64,000 nt of DNA. Source: Brachypodius melanocephalos. Taxonomy: Eukaryota > Chordata > Aves > Passeriformes > Pycnonotidae. Position 1 is the first letter of the stretch; every line of letters starts with the position of its first letter. The stretch is from NCBI GenBank assembly GCA_013398615.1, contig VZSR01001479.1:18613122-18677121 (forward strand). Reading direction: 5' to 3'. The notes under the pieces were generated by a model. The model made no database searches, was not told the DNA's origin, and saw nothing but the letters and a program-made list of their open reading frames with translations. The position numbers and the translations under genes are program-made. Shown in pieces: positions 1-11,810 of the stretch.

Positions 1-3000
1 CAGAGCAGTGATTGACACGGCACTAATTAGGAAACAAGGAACAGAGCTGGGAAGACAACCCAAGACTCCCAGCTCTGGCAGAATATCAAGGTACAGAATC
101 ACATGTAATGCACAATGCCACAACTTCTACACCGTTTACACCAAGACAAAACAAAGGGCTTGGCAAAAAGAATCTTCCATAGATGCTGCAGCTTTGGTTT
201 GTCTTGGCTACAAGATCCTATCCAAAACTCCTTTCAATCTCTGTAGTATCCTCCAAGCAGGTTTCCTGTCCTTACACTGTCTTCCATCTTTACTCACACC
301 CTCTCGCCCTCAGTGAGTTAGAGACCAGTCATCCAGTGCTAGCCAGCAACCCAGACTCAAAGGATCCACTGTTTCCTGGTGTCTTCTGAGCTGCTTGGAT
401 TGAAAGAGCCAAGGACCTAGTTCAGGAGTATCCACATAAAATATTTTTGCCACTAGCATGTTCACAGACTCATCATCTGAACGAGAAAATGAGGGCTCTC
501 TGGATGCATTAGCGTCTGTTCACACAGGCAGGTTTGCGTGGAGATGCTGATCGAGCTCACAGACCTTGTGCTCTCAGCACAGCAAAAGCAAGGTGCCTTC
601 TCTCCTCCCTCAAGGACCCTCAGTCTGGGTCAGGGAGCTGGGCCGTGGATGTTTAGTCTGGAACGGTCTGTGGGACACGATTTGGTGGTGTTCCCGTGAT
701 ATTTCACACAATAAGCTTAGGGAGGACAATGCAGTTGCTTTGTGAGACATGGTGATGCTGTGTCTTGTGACACAGCCTATTAGCAGATTGGCTAATGCTG
801 GGTGTGCAGCTGCTTTCTGTCACGGGAAAGGCTGAAAGCAGCCAGAATATACCTGTGAATCCTGCCTCTAATTATTTAGAGCAAAACACACTGTGCTCCC
901 GGTTTTCCTGCATCTGTGTACCTTGCACACACATTAAAAATAACGGCCAATAACCCGAACAGAATTTCCCCTTTATGCCTTACTGAAATCCTGTTCAGTA
1001 AACAGGATTATACTTGAAATAGGCTATGGTACAGATACGAGGAAAGACACACAGATGCCCGCGTTTCTTTTCATGGAGAAACGTACTAATCAGCCAAATG
1101 GATTTTGCTACTTCTGCTTAACCTCAGCTGCCTCTACAGCCCCTATTTAAAACATTTTGCCCCTTTACAGGATCTGTCTGGCAGCCCTCCACCACTGCCT
1201 AATTGTGCTGGGGTGGGATGTGACACAGCCTGATGAGGGAACATAACATTTTTCCCTTAATTTCACCAAAGCCAAGATTTCCCCTTCTTGCTAACAGTGC
1301 TAGCTAGCAAGAATCCCAGCAGTGAACTTCCTGTGAACTGATGGGAACAGCCCTTGTCCTGGAGCAAGGAGACAATATCTGAGAGCTGTGGATAGAAAAA
1401 TGAGGTAGTCAGCTAATAAAGAAAATTAACCCAGTGGACATGATTTGCCTGCATTCTCCAAAGCTGGAGTTCTTTTATAAGGCTTGCTGCAGAAAGCTCT
1501 TAAGGATAACAACTAATCCCTGGATAAGGGTCAAAGTTCTTGCTGGGCATTAAAACTTGGTGATGTGATTAAAGAAAAAGTGAAAACTTGCTGCTCGGAG
1601 CAGAGCCTCCAGTGAGGAAGCTGCAAGGTGCCAGCACTCTGGTCGGTTCTGAGTGATCCCAGGACACTGGGGATGAGGAGCTAATGGGTTTGGCTCATGG
1701 TGCTGGGATGTCTGGGGTGCCTGAAGGGGATGTAAAGATACTTTGGTGTGAAGCAGTGTAGCAGCCCTCTGAAATGACCCCCAGATAGGCAGAAGGTGAA
1801 TATCCTGGCAAAGAACAGCTGGAACTTCACCTCTTCACCAACATTTCTTGAAGGTACCCTCTAGGAAAAAAATACACAGCAGCTGCTGTGGATACCCCTG
1901 TTTGGATGTCTGGGGTTTGTGTGTATTTACAACCCAAGAGGCAAATAGAGTTCACTTAAAACTGGGTGTTGAAACTGTAAAATATCCACAGCAAGACAAG
2001 GATGTATATACAGCTCCCTCCCAGGCTCAGGAAAGGTCTGAGATTGACAACACCAGAAGATGGGGAGTGGATTAAAAATAGGGTGGAACTTGGATGTAAA
2101 GGGATATGGCAAGAGCCTGAAGAGCAGAGTCTGAAGCATGCCTGAGGGGACTCACTGGCAGGATTCAAGGCTAAGAAGGAAAGTCACTGCTGCCAAACCG
2201 CTTGCCCAGCTGAACCTCACAGCACTTTGAAAACTAATGCAATCTGGGCATGTTTGCCTTCTGAGCTTCAAAGTATATTTGGGTCATATTGGATTTCATA
2301 TCTTCAGGAGCATGAAAGACCAAAATCTTTTGGTTTGGCTAAAAGCAGGTAGTTTTCCACACCACATTGCTCTTGTGCTGGTGCAAGTAGCACAAGAGCC
2401 TCAGCTTTGGCCATCTTGGGCTCTGACAGGTGCCTCTTGATCTGCATAGTCAATAGCCACAGGATCTCACAACCTCTCTGTCTGGAGGAGAGCTCTTTGT
2501 GGTGGGGGGAGGCCAAGGAGCTGCCCAGGGAAGGTGCATCAGGTGCTGGGGAGGATAGAAGCTCAGGTCCTCCTACAAACCCTCACCATGAGTTTTTCAG
2601 CACTCAAAGCAATTCACACTGGTGAGAAATGTGTCCATGGGAGTGCAGAAGGTTTCATAACTGGGAGGGTTCCCTGCACCTGGGGCTGCCAGATAATCTC
2701 AGACCTGCCCCACCCCACTCCTGAGACACAGCCAGCCTACTCCTCCTCATCCTCCCACCTCATCTCACAGGTCATCCCTTACCTTCCCTCCTCATTGCCT
2801 TTGCACTATGTCCTACCTCTCCCAGCTAACAAAGCCCCTCCTGAGCTGTGCCCTGTTGCTCCCCCTCCCCTCTATCCTCCTATCCTGTTTGCTGCTGTCT
2901 CCTTCCTAAATATAAGAAGGAAGGAGCTGCTGTTGGTACCCAAATACCTGTTGAGGTTCTCTCTCAAATGATGGAGAGGACCAGGGACATGTGACTGCCA

Positions 3001-6000
3001 CTGGGACTATGTGGTGAAGAGCCAATGATTTACCTGCTTTGGGAGAAAATATACAGAGAACCCTAACCATTTCAGCAAGATGAGAACCCTTCTACTAACT
3101 GGATATAAAATAAGAATTAGTAAATGGCACTTGGAGTCTATCAAGCATCCCAAAAAGGAGGATGGGATTTGTCTTATGCATGGAGGAATCAAGGCAAGGG
3201 AGGGAAAGCAAGGTATCAGTGATCCAGTTGGGAACTGAACTCAGCTCCCTCTCTTCCCACACCTCTGCTCTGCTCTACAGACCAAGACTCGCTGACTCCC
3301 ACGGTTCCTTCAGCTGTGCTAGGCAATCCCTATCTGATGGTGGGGCAGAAACACGGCTCACCAGATGATTGAGCACAGCTACGTGCAGGACCGCACTGCA
3401 TCCACGCCGTGGGCACCACCACCACCACCCCAGCACTGGCAGCCACAGCACCCTCCTGACTCAGCAGCACCAAGGAGAAGGTTCTCCCGTGAACTCCCTG
3501 AGCTGGCACCTCCAGCAGAAGTGATTGCAAATTCCAGAGCAAACTGAGAAATCCTCCAAAAGGATTTAGAGAGATTAGAAATGAGCAGGAAACAAAATGA
3601 GATTTAACTTGGGAAAAGATAAGCTAATGTATCTGGGGCAAAGCTGCTTTGCAGTGGGAGGGGATACTCTGGAAAGCAGAACTGCCAGAAGAGGTTGAGA
3701 AAGAGCAGCCATGGAGAGAAGCATCTAGAGAGAGACATAAGGGGATATGTTCAGAGCCAGCTGTCTCTTCTATGTGTGATTGGAGTGATTCACCTCTAAG
3801 CATGTTCAGCAGTAGACAACTTTTGAGGGGAAAGGAGTATTGTTTTTATATATGAAAGGTGTTGGGATACAAGAAAGAGGAATGAGAGAGGGCAGAGCTT
3901 GATGAGCTGACACCATGGGATTCAAAGATCCATTTTATGTCATTGGCCAAGAAATTACTCCAGAGGAGATGTAATCAGACTCCACAAGCATACGAGGGTC
4001 TACGTCAGAGAGAAAGGGAACACACCTACTGACACATTTGCAAACTTAAGGGTGAAATTAAGTCAGAGGAAAGAGAAGGTAAAGATAAGGACAGAGTCCA
4101 GGCAGTGCAACAGGTTAGGCTGTTCAGGACAGCAGCAAATAGTTAACAAGACAACCTAAACCCTCAAATTGTTCCTCTTGAGATGTCTCTGAGTCCGTGA
4201 CTGGTCCCAACAATTCAGCAAGGGCGTGGATCACACTTAGTCCCACAGAGTGACTCACAAAAGTCACAGCCACTTGCACTGTACATCCAGCCACCCCAGT
4301 GGGGTACTGGTGCAGAGGGCAGTGCCACTCCCTGACTCATCAGCACCTCCTCCGGCAGCTCAGCCAGTTCTCCCAGGTGCTGTGTATTGACTAGGTCTAC
4401 ACTGCACATCCACAACACAGAGCTCTGGGAAGCTCTGCAACAAGAAATTGGCCCTCAGCCTCAAGACCAGCCTCAGACTAGTCACTGAATAACTGAGGAT
4501 GATCCCATGACTCATAATTTATTATGCCTATGAAGACTGGAAACACTCGTATCCCGTGCCATTGACCCCCATTCACCACACTACCAGTAGTGAGATAAAT
4601 CAAAGTAAGTAGGAGTTAGCTTCTTATCCCCAGGGATAACACCACCTTTGAAGAAACATAACCTGCTCAGGAATCTTCAGGCTGCTTCTCCCAGATGTGA
4701 GATCCTCGCAGTGCAAAATAAAACTTGAACCTTCCAGCAAGATGCCCAACATGAGGAAAGGGACTTGGAGGGGGAATGGGCAAATTGGAACTGTGAAGAA
4801 AAAAGTAGAGATGATCAGCAGGAAGTTGCATTTCCAGAAGTTAGTATCTGCACAGGCATCTGAGCAACCAGGTGAGGGGTTTCTCTGAAAGGAATCAGTC
4901 CATCATAAATCTCCACTGTGGATTTTGCTTCTGCATTCTTGCTGTCACGGCTGAGGACAGAAGGAAGGGTAGGGAGGGATGCTGGTAGGAGTCTTGCTTC
5001 TGGAGAAGAGGCCAATGACACAAACACATACTCCCTGGCATTGGTATGTTTGTGGCACCAGCTGGATCCAGTGCCAGCAAGTTCTCTGTAGATGAGAAGG
5101 ACAGGAAGGCCAGGCAGTGAGATGGCAGCTTGGACACCTTTCCAAAGTGTACACCATGGCTCGGGAAGGAGTTATGGGCAAACAAAGGTAAAGGCCTTAA
5201 AATCTCTGAAGAGGTGATGGAACTGAATTACTTGCATAAGCTGATAATTTCGCTCATCTTGTGCTGCCTCTCCCGAGATGCCAGTAGGGCTTGCAGCTAA
5301 GGGGTGAGGTCTCCTCGTTTTTATCTCCCCTTAGCTAATGCTCCCATTGAAAAGGGTTACAAGGGCTCAAGGGCTTGCCTCAATCACACCCTTCCTTCAC
5401 CACAGATCCATTTGACCAAGATTCAGGGGTAATGCCATCTGGGGCCAAAGCTTTTCACCTTGAAGATACCACACAGGTTGGGAGCCAGGCATTCTGACCT
5501 GCATCCCAGATTGTTTTGGGATTACGTGAGCCTTCCTGGGGAATGTTCAGCAGGAACTGACACTCATCACCAGTCCTGGCAGGGGGCTGAGCAGAGCCAG
5601 ACGCCCTCCCTAGCCTGGTTCCCACCACGCAACACACTCCAAGCATGGGGCGCACCAACAGCTCTCAGAATAGCTGACAAAGGAGGTGTCAAAGCAAGCC
5701 CCAAAGTAAAGCCCTCCTGTGCTGCCATCAGGCTTGCGGGATGCCTTCCCCTGCTGCACCCACCAGGCTTGGCCAGGAGGTGGGCAATGTGGTGGGCAGG
5801 GCAGCAGAGGGGCCTGGGTGCTGAACACACAGAGAACTCTTCGACAGCTAGCTGCAGTGGGCAGCCCCAGTGCCTAAAGAGACGCTTGGGCACATGCAGG
5901 CTAGGGAGAGATGGAGCTTTTTTTCTCATTCCCGAAGAAGAGTTTGGGGCATCTGAAAAAGCAAGGTAAAAATACCGAGCATGAACCAGCAAGATTTGCC

Positions 6001-8859
6001 CCGTGTCACAATGTACAGGTATAGCCCAGAACTGTAGATATTTCCTGATGTCTCTCACGTCCTGGATGGAGCAGCACTGCTCACCTGGATGTATGTAGGC
6101 AGCTCAGGCAGCAAGTTTAAAGAAATCTTTATGGAAAGAAAGGTTTTTTTGCATTGGGAAGCCAGCCTTGGGCAGGTAAACAGGTGGCACTTGCCCAACA
6201 AGCCCATTTGCCTTTGTATGTCTGTAATTACCTCACACAGACAGCGAGTTGCACCTCTGGAGATTCCATCCTGAGGTACATCGTCAGACATTTGAAGGGG
6301 AACCTGACTCTTCTCCCCTTCTTGATGCAAAGCCCCTGGGCTCCTCCCACCTCGGCACACCAAAGGGCAAGCCTTCCCCAAAGTTGTGGTCAGGCACTCT
6401 CTGCATTCCTTTCACACCCTCCTCCACTGCTGTGCAGGGGATAACACCTCCCTGCTCTTATCCTCAACTCGCCACCTCTTACGAGATACGGGTACTTGGC
6501 TGGAGGTCCAGGCATGAGGGCCTGGTTTCTCTGGGATGGCCAGCAGCTCAGCCACGCCATCATCCAGGGTGTCAGCTGCTGTGGGGCACAAGGGCCAGCA
6601 GCTGCTTGTGGAGTGGCACCGTGCCACCGGGGCCACACTGGCCTTGCCCCAAATGGGGAGTTGAGAGCAAGCACGGTGCTTGCCCAGACCAGGACTGCAG
6701 ACCTTGTGCTGGATGATCTGGATTAACCTTGAATTGCAGCCATCCCAAGCACAGAGAGACTGCCTGCACACTCACCATATTGACTACTATAAAAATACTC
6801 TCACTATCAGAGGTCCCATAGGCAGACAGTAGAGGACATGGCCTGTGAAGTGAATTCCCTTTGGGTTTCTGAGGTCCTTTGTGGGACCATGCTGAAGAAC
6901 AGGAGATTTATAGGCATTTCTAACACAGACACTGTAGGGGATGGTGGAGCCCAAGAAGAGCCTGGCTGACTTACAGACCTGATGAACAGAGCAAGACATC
7001 AGCAACAAGGGGTTAAACCAGTTAGCAGGTGCCAAAAGTGAGAGATGGACAGGGTTTCCAACCAAAAGCACCCTTTATTCCATCGCTAGTGGGATTTTCT
7101 GGTGTGTCTGCCCAGGGCACACTTTTCTGCCTTTCACGGTGCCTCTGCTCTCTGAATCACACAGAATAAATGCAGCAGGCACGAGGAAAGCATCAGCTGG
7201 CTGCCTGAAGATAGCATTTTAATTAGCCAGCAACCAAAACATGGACGTGACCAGAAGCCTTTAGGGAAAGTTCTTGTGCACAGGGTGAAAGGCTGTATGA
7301 CAAGATCAGAGTGCCAGCCTGAAAACCTGGCCTCCCTCCACGTGTCCTTGCCTCACCTCAGGCCAGGGCACAGGCAAGCCAGGTGCAAACTCTGGGTAGA
7401 GTAGGGGACAACTGCTCTCCAATATCCCAGCCTCTCCAAAGGCAGGGTTTTCAATTATGTACAGCCTCTCCAACCAGCCTGAGCTCACTTCCAACACCAA
7501 TCTATGATCACTTTCCTCACAAGAGATGACAGCACAGTTATACCCACGCTGCAGAATAAAGATTTGGACTGCTTCCAGAGCCCCAGGTACCCCTGTCAGA
7601 GCTGGCTTGGGGAGGGTCTTGCCGCAGTTGTTTGAGGCAGCTACCTTGGCTCTGCTGCACCCATACAAATTCTGAGTTGTCCCACCTGAAATATGCCATC
7701 AAGCCACTGTCTCATGAAGTAGGTGGCTACCAGGTCACCTCATTTTGCTAATATCCCACTTCTCCTGAGCCCTTAGACGTAGGAAAAGAGAGGGGCACCA
7801 GGACTAGCTAGCCCAGCTTGCCATTGGTGGGACAGGGTTTGATGTGTTGGGTTTGATTGGGTTGATGAGGGTTTGATGTGACTGACACGAACATGCTGGC
7901 TCATCCATCCAGGAGACCTGGGTCCCTTCATGCTGAGATTTCACATCCAGCTCAGCCCAGGGGAGAAGCACTTACCTGCTGGTTTCAATTTTTCCAATTT
8001 GATGACTTGTAAACATTTCCCAGGTCACAAACAGGCAGTGCAGGTCTCCTGAGGACAGGCTTGCTGTTTTCATCACCTTGCACAGCCACAAGTCAAAGAG
8101 CCCATAGATCCACACAGAACAAAAGCCAGTGGTGAACAGACAAGGGAAGCAACTCCTTGGGTTCCTCATGCAGAAACATCCAGATGGCTCACGTTCTCAC
8201 CTCACTGCTGCAGTCCACAAGACGTTACTGAACACAGTGAACCAAAATGTCCTCAGGTGCTCATCCTCTTTCCTCCGCTCCATCTTCTGCCAAGGCAGTG
8301 ACTGCAGGTCCACCTGTTGAGCTACCTGAGTCCATCTTAAATAGGAGACAGATTCTTTACGTTTGGAAGGGCAGGAATGATGCAGCCATGATGAACTCAG
8401 TGGTCTATATTACCCTAAGTGAGTCGCCTTCCAGACATCCAGGAAACATCCTGCATGTTCCTTTCCAGTGTGGACAGATGACTGACATGATGCGTTCATC
8501 TCCATGGATGATGAGGAAATGACACCACTGCTAAAGCTTTTCCTCCTAGACCCCAAAGCACATCACAAAAGATGCAATGGTATCAAGATTCCTCATGAAG
8601 TGATGAGCACTGTCAGAGCTAAACAGTTTTTTGTTCAATGTCATCCAGGATGGCAAGGTCTGGCTGGGCCGTCATTGACAGCGAGTTACACACACACAGG
8701 TCCAACTGCAGACACCAAGTCCATTACCAGAAAGGGCAGGCTCACAGCATTGCTTTCACCTTGGACTGTAAATTCCACCAGGATTGCATCTACCCATGCC
8801 TGTACAGTACCCAGCTCATGGGACTTGGCTCCTGACAAGAGATAGGCAGGGTTGGGACC
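1..8859. other. Downstream flank, no supported gene
   Basis: No open frame here shows a recognisable domain, splice structure or start context, and all are below about 170 codons. Moderately GC-rich around 5460-6780. In human the neighbours of VEGFA are tens of kilobases away, so an empty flank is expected. A G-rich imperfect repeat (7835-7880) is the only local structure noted. Confidence 0.7.
7835..7880 (+). repeat. Degenerate 12-mer repeat, GGGTTTGATGTG type
   Basis: Exact GGGTTTGATGTG at 7835-7846 and 7869-7880, with two imperfect units (GGGTTTGATTGG, GGGTTGATGAGG) between. A small minisatellite; no function inferred. Confidence 0.7.
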
Positions 8860-8945
8860 ATCACCACACTGCTTGGCACCAGGCTGGGAAGGAACCCAGG
8901 AGTCCTGCCCCCTTGGTCCTGCCCATCGCACCACCCTCTTCTCAC
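8860..8945 (-). mobile_element. Possible MIR-like SINE remnant
   Basis: Holds the phrase GGAACCCAGGAGTCCTGCC followed by a run ending CACCACCCTCTT, like the reverse of the 5' part of MIR-type amniote SINEs. Short and diverged. Confidence 0.3.
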
Positions 8946-9190
8946 CAAGCAGGAACTCGGTCTGAGCTCCACACAAGGATTCTGGTGCGTACCTCCCATT
9001 CATTTCAACCGATTTTAGGTACCTAGGTGCTTTTGGAGGCTCTGGGGCCAAATCCGAGAGTCCAACTGGTAGGTTGCTGATGCCCTGTAGCCTCCAGAGG
9101 CAATGCTGGAGAAACTGTTACACAATGGAAGAAAACCAGGATGCAAGGCAGAAGGAGAAGGCAAAGGAAATCAAGGTCAGAATTAAATTC

Positions 9191-9196
9191 TTTAAT
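9191..9196 (-). terminator. VEGFA: VEGFA poly(A) signal ATTAAA
   Basis: On the minus strand ATTAAA lies in the context TTGTATTAAAGAATTTAATT, which matches the end of the human VEGFA mRNA as I recall it. Cleavage is expected about 10-25 nt downstream, near 9170-9180. No better AATAAA followed by a U/GU-rich element is seen nearby. Confidence 0.75.
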
Positions 9197-9365
9197 ACAA
9201 AAAAAAGTTTGTTTGTCGTCGTCGTCGTTGTTTTAAGATATATCTGTAATTTCTTTGTTTAAAAATAAATATGTACTAAGGAATATCTTGAAAAAATTCA
9301 CTAGACACAATATGTAGTGTTAATATCTTTTTTCCCCGCAATTATTACAGATAAACAGTAGCACC

Positions 9366-9374
9366 AATAAATAA
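9366..9374 (-). promoter_or_regulatory. AU-rich element nonamer in 3'UTR
   Basis: The transcript reads UUAUUUAUU here, the minimal functional AU-rich nonamer bound by TTP/ZFP36 and HuR-type proteins. It sits within ATTTTATTTATTGGTGC, a stretch also found near the end of the mammalian VEGFA 3'UTR. A further ATTTA lies at about 9265-9270. The likely role is rapid mRNA turnover with stabilisation under hypoxia. Confidence 0.65.
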
Positions 9375-9499
9375 AATGATAACAAATATTAAAATTAAAA
9401 AGGAGAGAGATTCAAGATGTAGAATTTTCTATTTTTTCCTGTTTCTTCTTTTTACATATATAAAAAAATCGTAGTGTCTATTTAATCCGAATCACACAT

Positions 9500-9552
9500 A
9501 TACATAAACATATATATATATACAAACACATAGCCAAATATATATATAGTAT
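9500..9552. repeat. AU-rich simple repeat with Pumilio-like sites, 3'UTR
   Basis: Consists of TA and ATAC runs. In mRNA sense it contains TGTATATA (9516-9526 area), a match to the Pumilio consensus UGUANAUA. A similar TA-rich stretch occurs at this place in the human 3'UTR. Confidence 0.5.
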
Positions 9553-9717
9553 GTAGATGTATATCTAACCGTTGTCTCAATAGGAATGTGTAGGGGTAGG
9601 TGTTAGAGAAATTAATTAAATAACTGCCCATAACATGCTACTGACTCTGCCAACAATTGGGGAGAGACGGGATGGGACAACAGGAAGGTTAAATTTATAC
9701 ACAACCAGTACAAAAAA

Positions 9718-9727
9718 NNNNNNNNNN
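9718..9727. other. Assembly gap (10 N) in the VEGFA 3'UTR
   Basis: Ten N bases stand between A-runs (CAAAAAA on the left, an A-rich run on the right). The round number and homopolymer flanks suggest a placeholder of unknown length at a poly(A)/poly(T) tract, so the true 3'UTR length is uncertain. Confidence 0.95.
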
Positions 9728-9756
9728 AAAAAAAAGAAAAAAAAAAGGAGGTACGG

Positions 9757-9894
9757 CTTATAAATAGTTGAAATTAAATATTAACAAAGAATACTGAAAA
9801 ATCCCTACTCTTTAATTAAATTATCTGTTTAATTTCTAATTTAAAAAGGGATATTAAATAAGTATATAAAACACTTTCTCTTCCCTCCCCTGAT
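9757..9894 (-). promoter_or_regulatory. Conserved 3'UTR block resembling the VEGF hypoxia-stability region
   Basis: In mRNA sense this block runs from GGAAGAGAAAGTGTTTTATA, through ACTTATTTAATATCCC and AAAGAGTAGGG, to TTCAACTATTTATAA. The order and sequence closely follow the segment of human VEGFA 3'UTR known for hypoxia-regulated stability (HuR binding). Conservation is judged from memory. Several AUUUA and UUUAAU cores are present. It lies 30 nt from an assembly gap at 9718-9727. Confidence 0.65.
9790..9796 (-). promoter_or_regulatory. miR-200b/200c/429 seed match
   Basis: The transcript reads CAGUAUU, a 7-mer complement of the miR-200b/c/429 seed (AAUACUG). It lies inside the conserved 3'UTR block. 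VEGFA is an established miR-200 target in mammals, and the same heptamer is present in the human 3'UTR from memory. Confidence 0.5.
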
Positions 9895-10509
9895 CGGAAG
9901 CCTCTGTCTTGCACACGATGCAGCACGAGTATTCTACATTGCAGATGCAAGCACCCACCCATGTGTTTTCTCTCCTTCTAAAAGCCATCAGTCGGATGGG
10001 GAGATCCTAGTGGTTAGTAGTCGCTTGTTGTGAGTCTGTTTTTAGACTGTCTTGTCTTTTTGGAAGCTTTCCGTGTTGTACATTATCAGGCGTTGAAAAT
10101 TCAATTGCAGATGACGTTTGGCAGCATTCTGACACAGACCGAGTACCTTTTTGATGATGATTATTATTAATAATAATTTTAATCACAGAACTAGATTATA
10201 TATATCCACATAGATGTACAAACACACTTTCAGGGGCGTGTGTGTGTGCGCGCATGTGTAAGGTGGGTTTCACGTACACCACAGCCTACACTGCAGATAC
10301 ACACATGGCCAAGAACCTCACGACACAGCTAAGGGACTCCAGCTGCCTTCACATTTGATTCCCTGGCCCAAGACACGAAAAAGGGGCCTGATATTTACAG
10401 TACGTCATTTAAAAAAAAATCTTGACGTTCTTAAGAGTCATTTACACTGGGCATGCAAACCGAAGGCAGCCAAAGTTGCTTTCTTTTTTCCCCCCTTCAA
10501 TCTTGGCAT

Positions 10510-10645
10510 ACATATATATTATTTTTTATATATATATATGTATAAAAATAAATATATATATATAAAAAAGAGAGAAAAACACATACATACATACATACAT
10601 ACGCACAAATGCATACATTCACATACATACACACACACACCCCCA
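10510..10645. repeat. (TA)n / (CATA)n / (CA)n compound microsatellite, 3'UTR
   Basis: TA runs (10510-10565), then CATA tetranucleotide units (about 10581-10603), then CA units and a C run (about 10620-10645) on the plus strand. In the transcript it is a GU- and UAUG-rich stretch. No coding potential. Confidence 0.85.
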
Positions 10646-11289
10646 CTACTGTGTATATACTTTTGATTAATATCCCTTTCCAGAAATGTTCCATAAGCAT
10701 CTTGGATGCTCTTGAGTGGCAGCTCTGTGCATGAAGAAAGCAGACAGTGCTGAACAACTGCGTGGCTATGCACCGGTCCCCATTCTTGCTTCAGCACACT
10801 GTAGACCTTGTGTCCTTCTGCAGCCACCAAGGGCGGGAAATCTAGACTCCTGTGATAATTCCTTGAACAGAAAGTCAGTGCGCATGAGCTGCCCACCATC
10901 CTTAAGAGAAGCCAGCACGTCTCTCTGGCAAAGGTTCTACAGCGAATAAAGTCAACGCAAAATGTACACTGACATCCCAAGTCCCAGCAAGGCAGGCAGG
11001 TTATGAGACGAGTAAGGGCGAAGGTTGGGGGAAGAGAGGGGAGGAGGAATCCTTGATCACGGAGATGGCCATTTCCTTGGCCTTTGACCCATCGCACCCT
11101 AGGATGCCACTCTTTGGAACTCCCTGCCCATCCTCTCCATCACCTCTCCTCCCTGTCCCAGGCAAGGAGAAGGTGGTTTGTGGTACAGCACACTCTACAG
11201 AGAAACAGCGGAGGCCGCACAAGTCAGTTAGAGTTAAGTTTACACCCAGCGCTTCTACTCAAGTCCAGTCTTAGCTTGTTTCTTATGCC

Positions 11290-11362
11290 CCAAGTAGCCC
11301 GCTTGTGTCCACAGCAGTCGAGTATTATCCAGTGAAGACACCAATAACATTAGCAATGTTAA
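11290..11362 (-). promoter_or_regulatory. Conserved 3'UTR block with short hairpin
   Basis: In mRNA sense it begins AACATTGCTAATGTTATTGG and continues with GTCTTCACTGGAT and ACTGCTGTGGAC, closely like human VEGFA 3'UTR as remembered. AACATT-GCT-AATGTT (11360-11346) can form a 6-bp stem with a 3-nt loop. The function is not established from sequence. Confidence 0.55.
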
Positions 11363-11375
11363 AAAAAATAATCAG

Positions 11376-11411
<36 letters not shown>

Positions 11412-11430
11412 GTGTGTGTGTGTGTGTGGT
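11376..11430. repeat. (TA)n-(TG)n microsatellite, 3'UTR; CA-rich in the mRNA
   Basis: TA runs at 11376-11410 are followed by TG repeats at 11411-11428. In mRNA sense the CA repeat comes first and the AU repeat after it. The human mRNA has a CA-rich element (hnRNP L binding) followed by AU repeats at the corresponding position, so this may be the bird form of that element. Confidence 0.6.
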
Positions 11431-11576
11431 TAAGATATACATATATGTATATATAGATGTGGTTAAAATATATATACATATATATATATGTATATGCATG
11501 TATACACACATATATATGTATGCATGGGAAAACCCATCAAATACACCCCTATAAGTCTTCCTGGCTCTGTTATTTA

Positions 11577-11810
11577 GCAGCATAAAAAGAAAAATAAAAT
11601 AAAACAGTTCAAAACCCAAAGGTGAATTCTGTGCGGCGGGTGCCTTGGGGAATGTTCCTTCCGGAGTCCATCGTCCGTACTGAAAGTGCTGTGCTCTACC
11701 GATCCTTCATTTTTAGGGTTCATTTGGATTAGTGTTTTGTTTTGTTTCATTCTGTCCAGGCGAGAAATCAGGCTCCAGAAACAGGGCTGTTTCCCCTTCT
11801 TTTCCGCTGC
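11577..11810 (-). other. In-frame open extension past the VEGFA stop (possible readthrough tail)
   Basis: After TGA the same frame stays open for 78 codons to TAA at 11576-11574. The first residues read AAEKKGKQPC and the tail becomes hydrophobic (F, L, I rich) near its end. Mammalian VEGFA has a short readthrough product (VEGF-Ax) from the same place, but this sequence does not resemble it. It may be chance. Confidence 0.25.

Larger units (their letters stand above)
9175..11810 (-). other. VEGFA: VEGFA 3' untranslated region
   Basis: About 2.6 kb from the stop codon to about 20 nt past the ATTAAA signal. It is AU-rich, with many TA and GT/CA dinucleotide and tetranucleotide tracts. Several stretches look strongly like the human VEGFA 3'UTR as I remember it: the block around 11290-11362, the block at 9757-9894, the segment near 9535-9565 (TAGTATGTAGATG on the plus strand), and the terminal 200 nt with an AUUUA nonamer. 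These regions in mammals control stability and translation under hypoxia and inflammation. The 3' end is placed from the signal; the exact cleavage site is an estimate. Confidence 0.88.

Noticed and set aside
10497..10666. Tetranucleotide repeats considered as a CRISPR-like or satellite array
   Set aside because: Simple microsatellite in the 3'UTR; no spacer structure.
11359..11619. 86-codon minus-strand frame in the 3'UTR
   Set aside because: Consists mainly of Tyr/Ile/Thr/His from TA and CA repeats; not coding.
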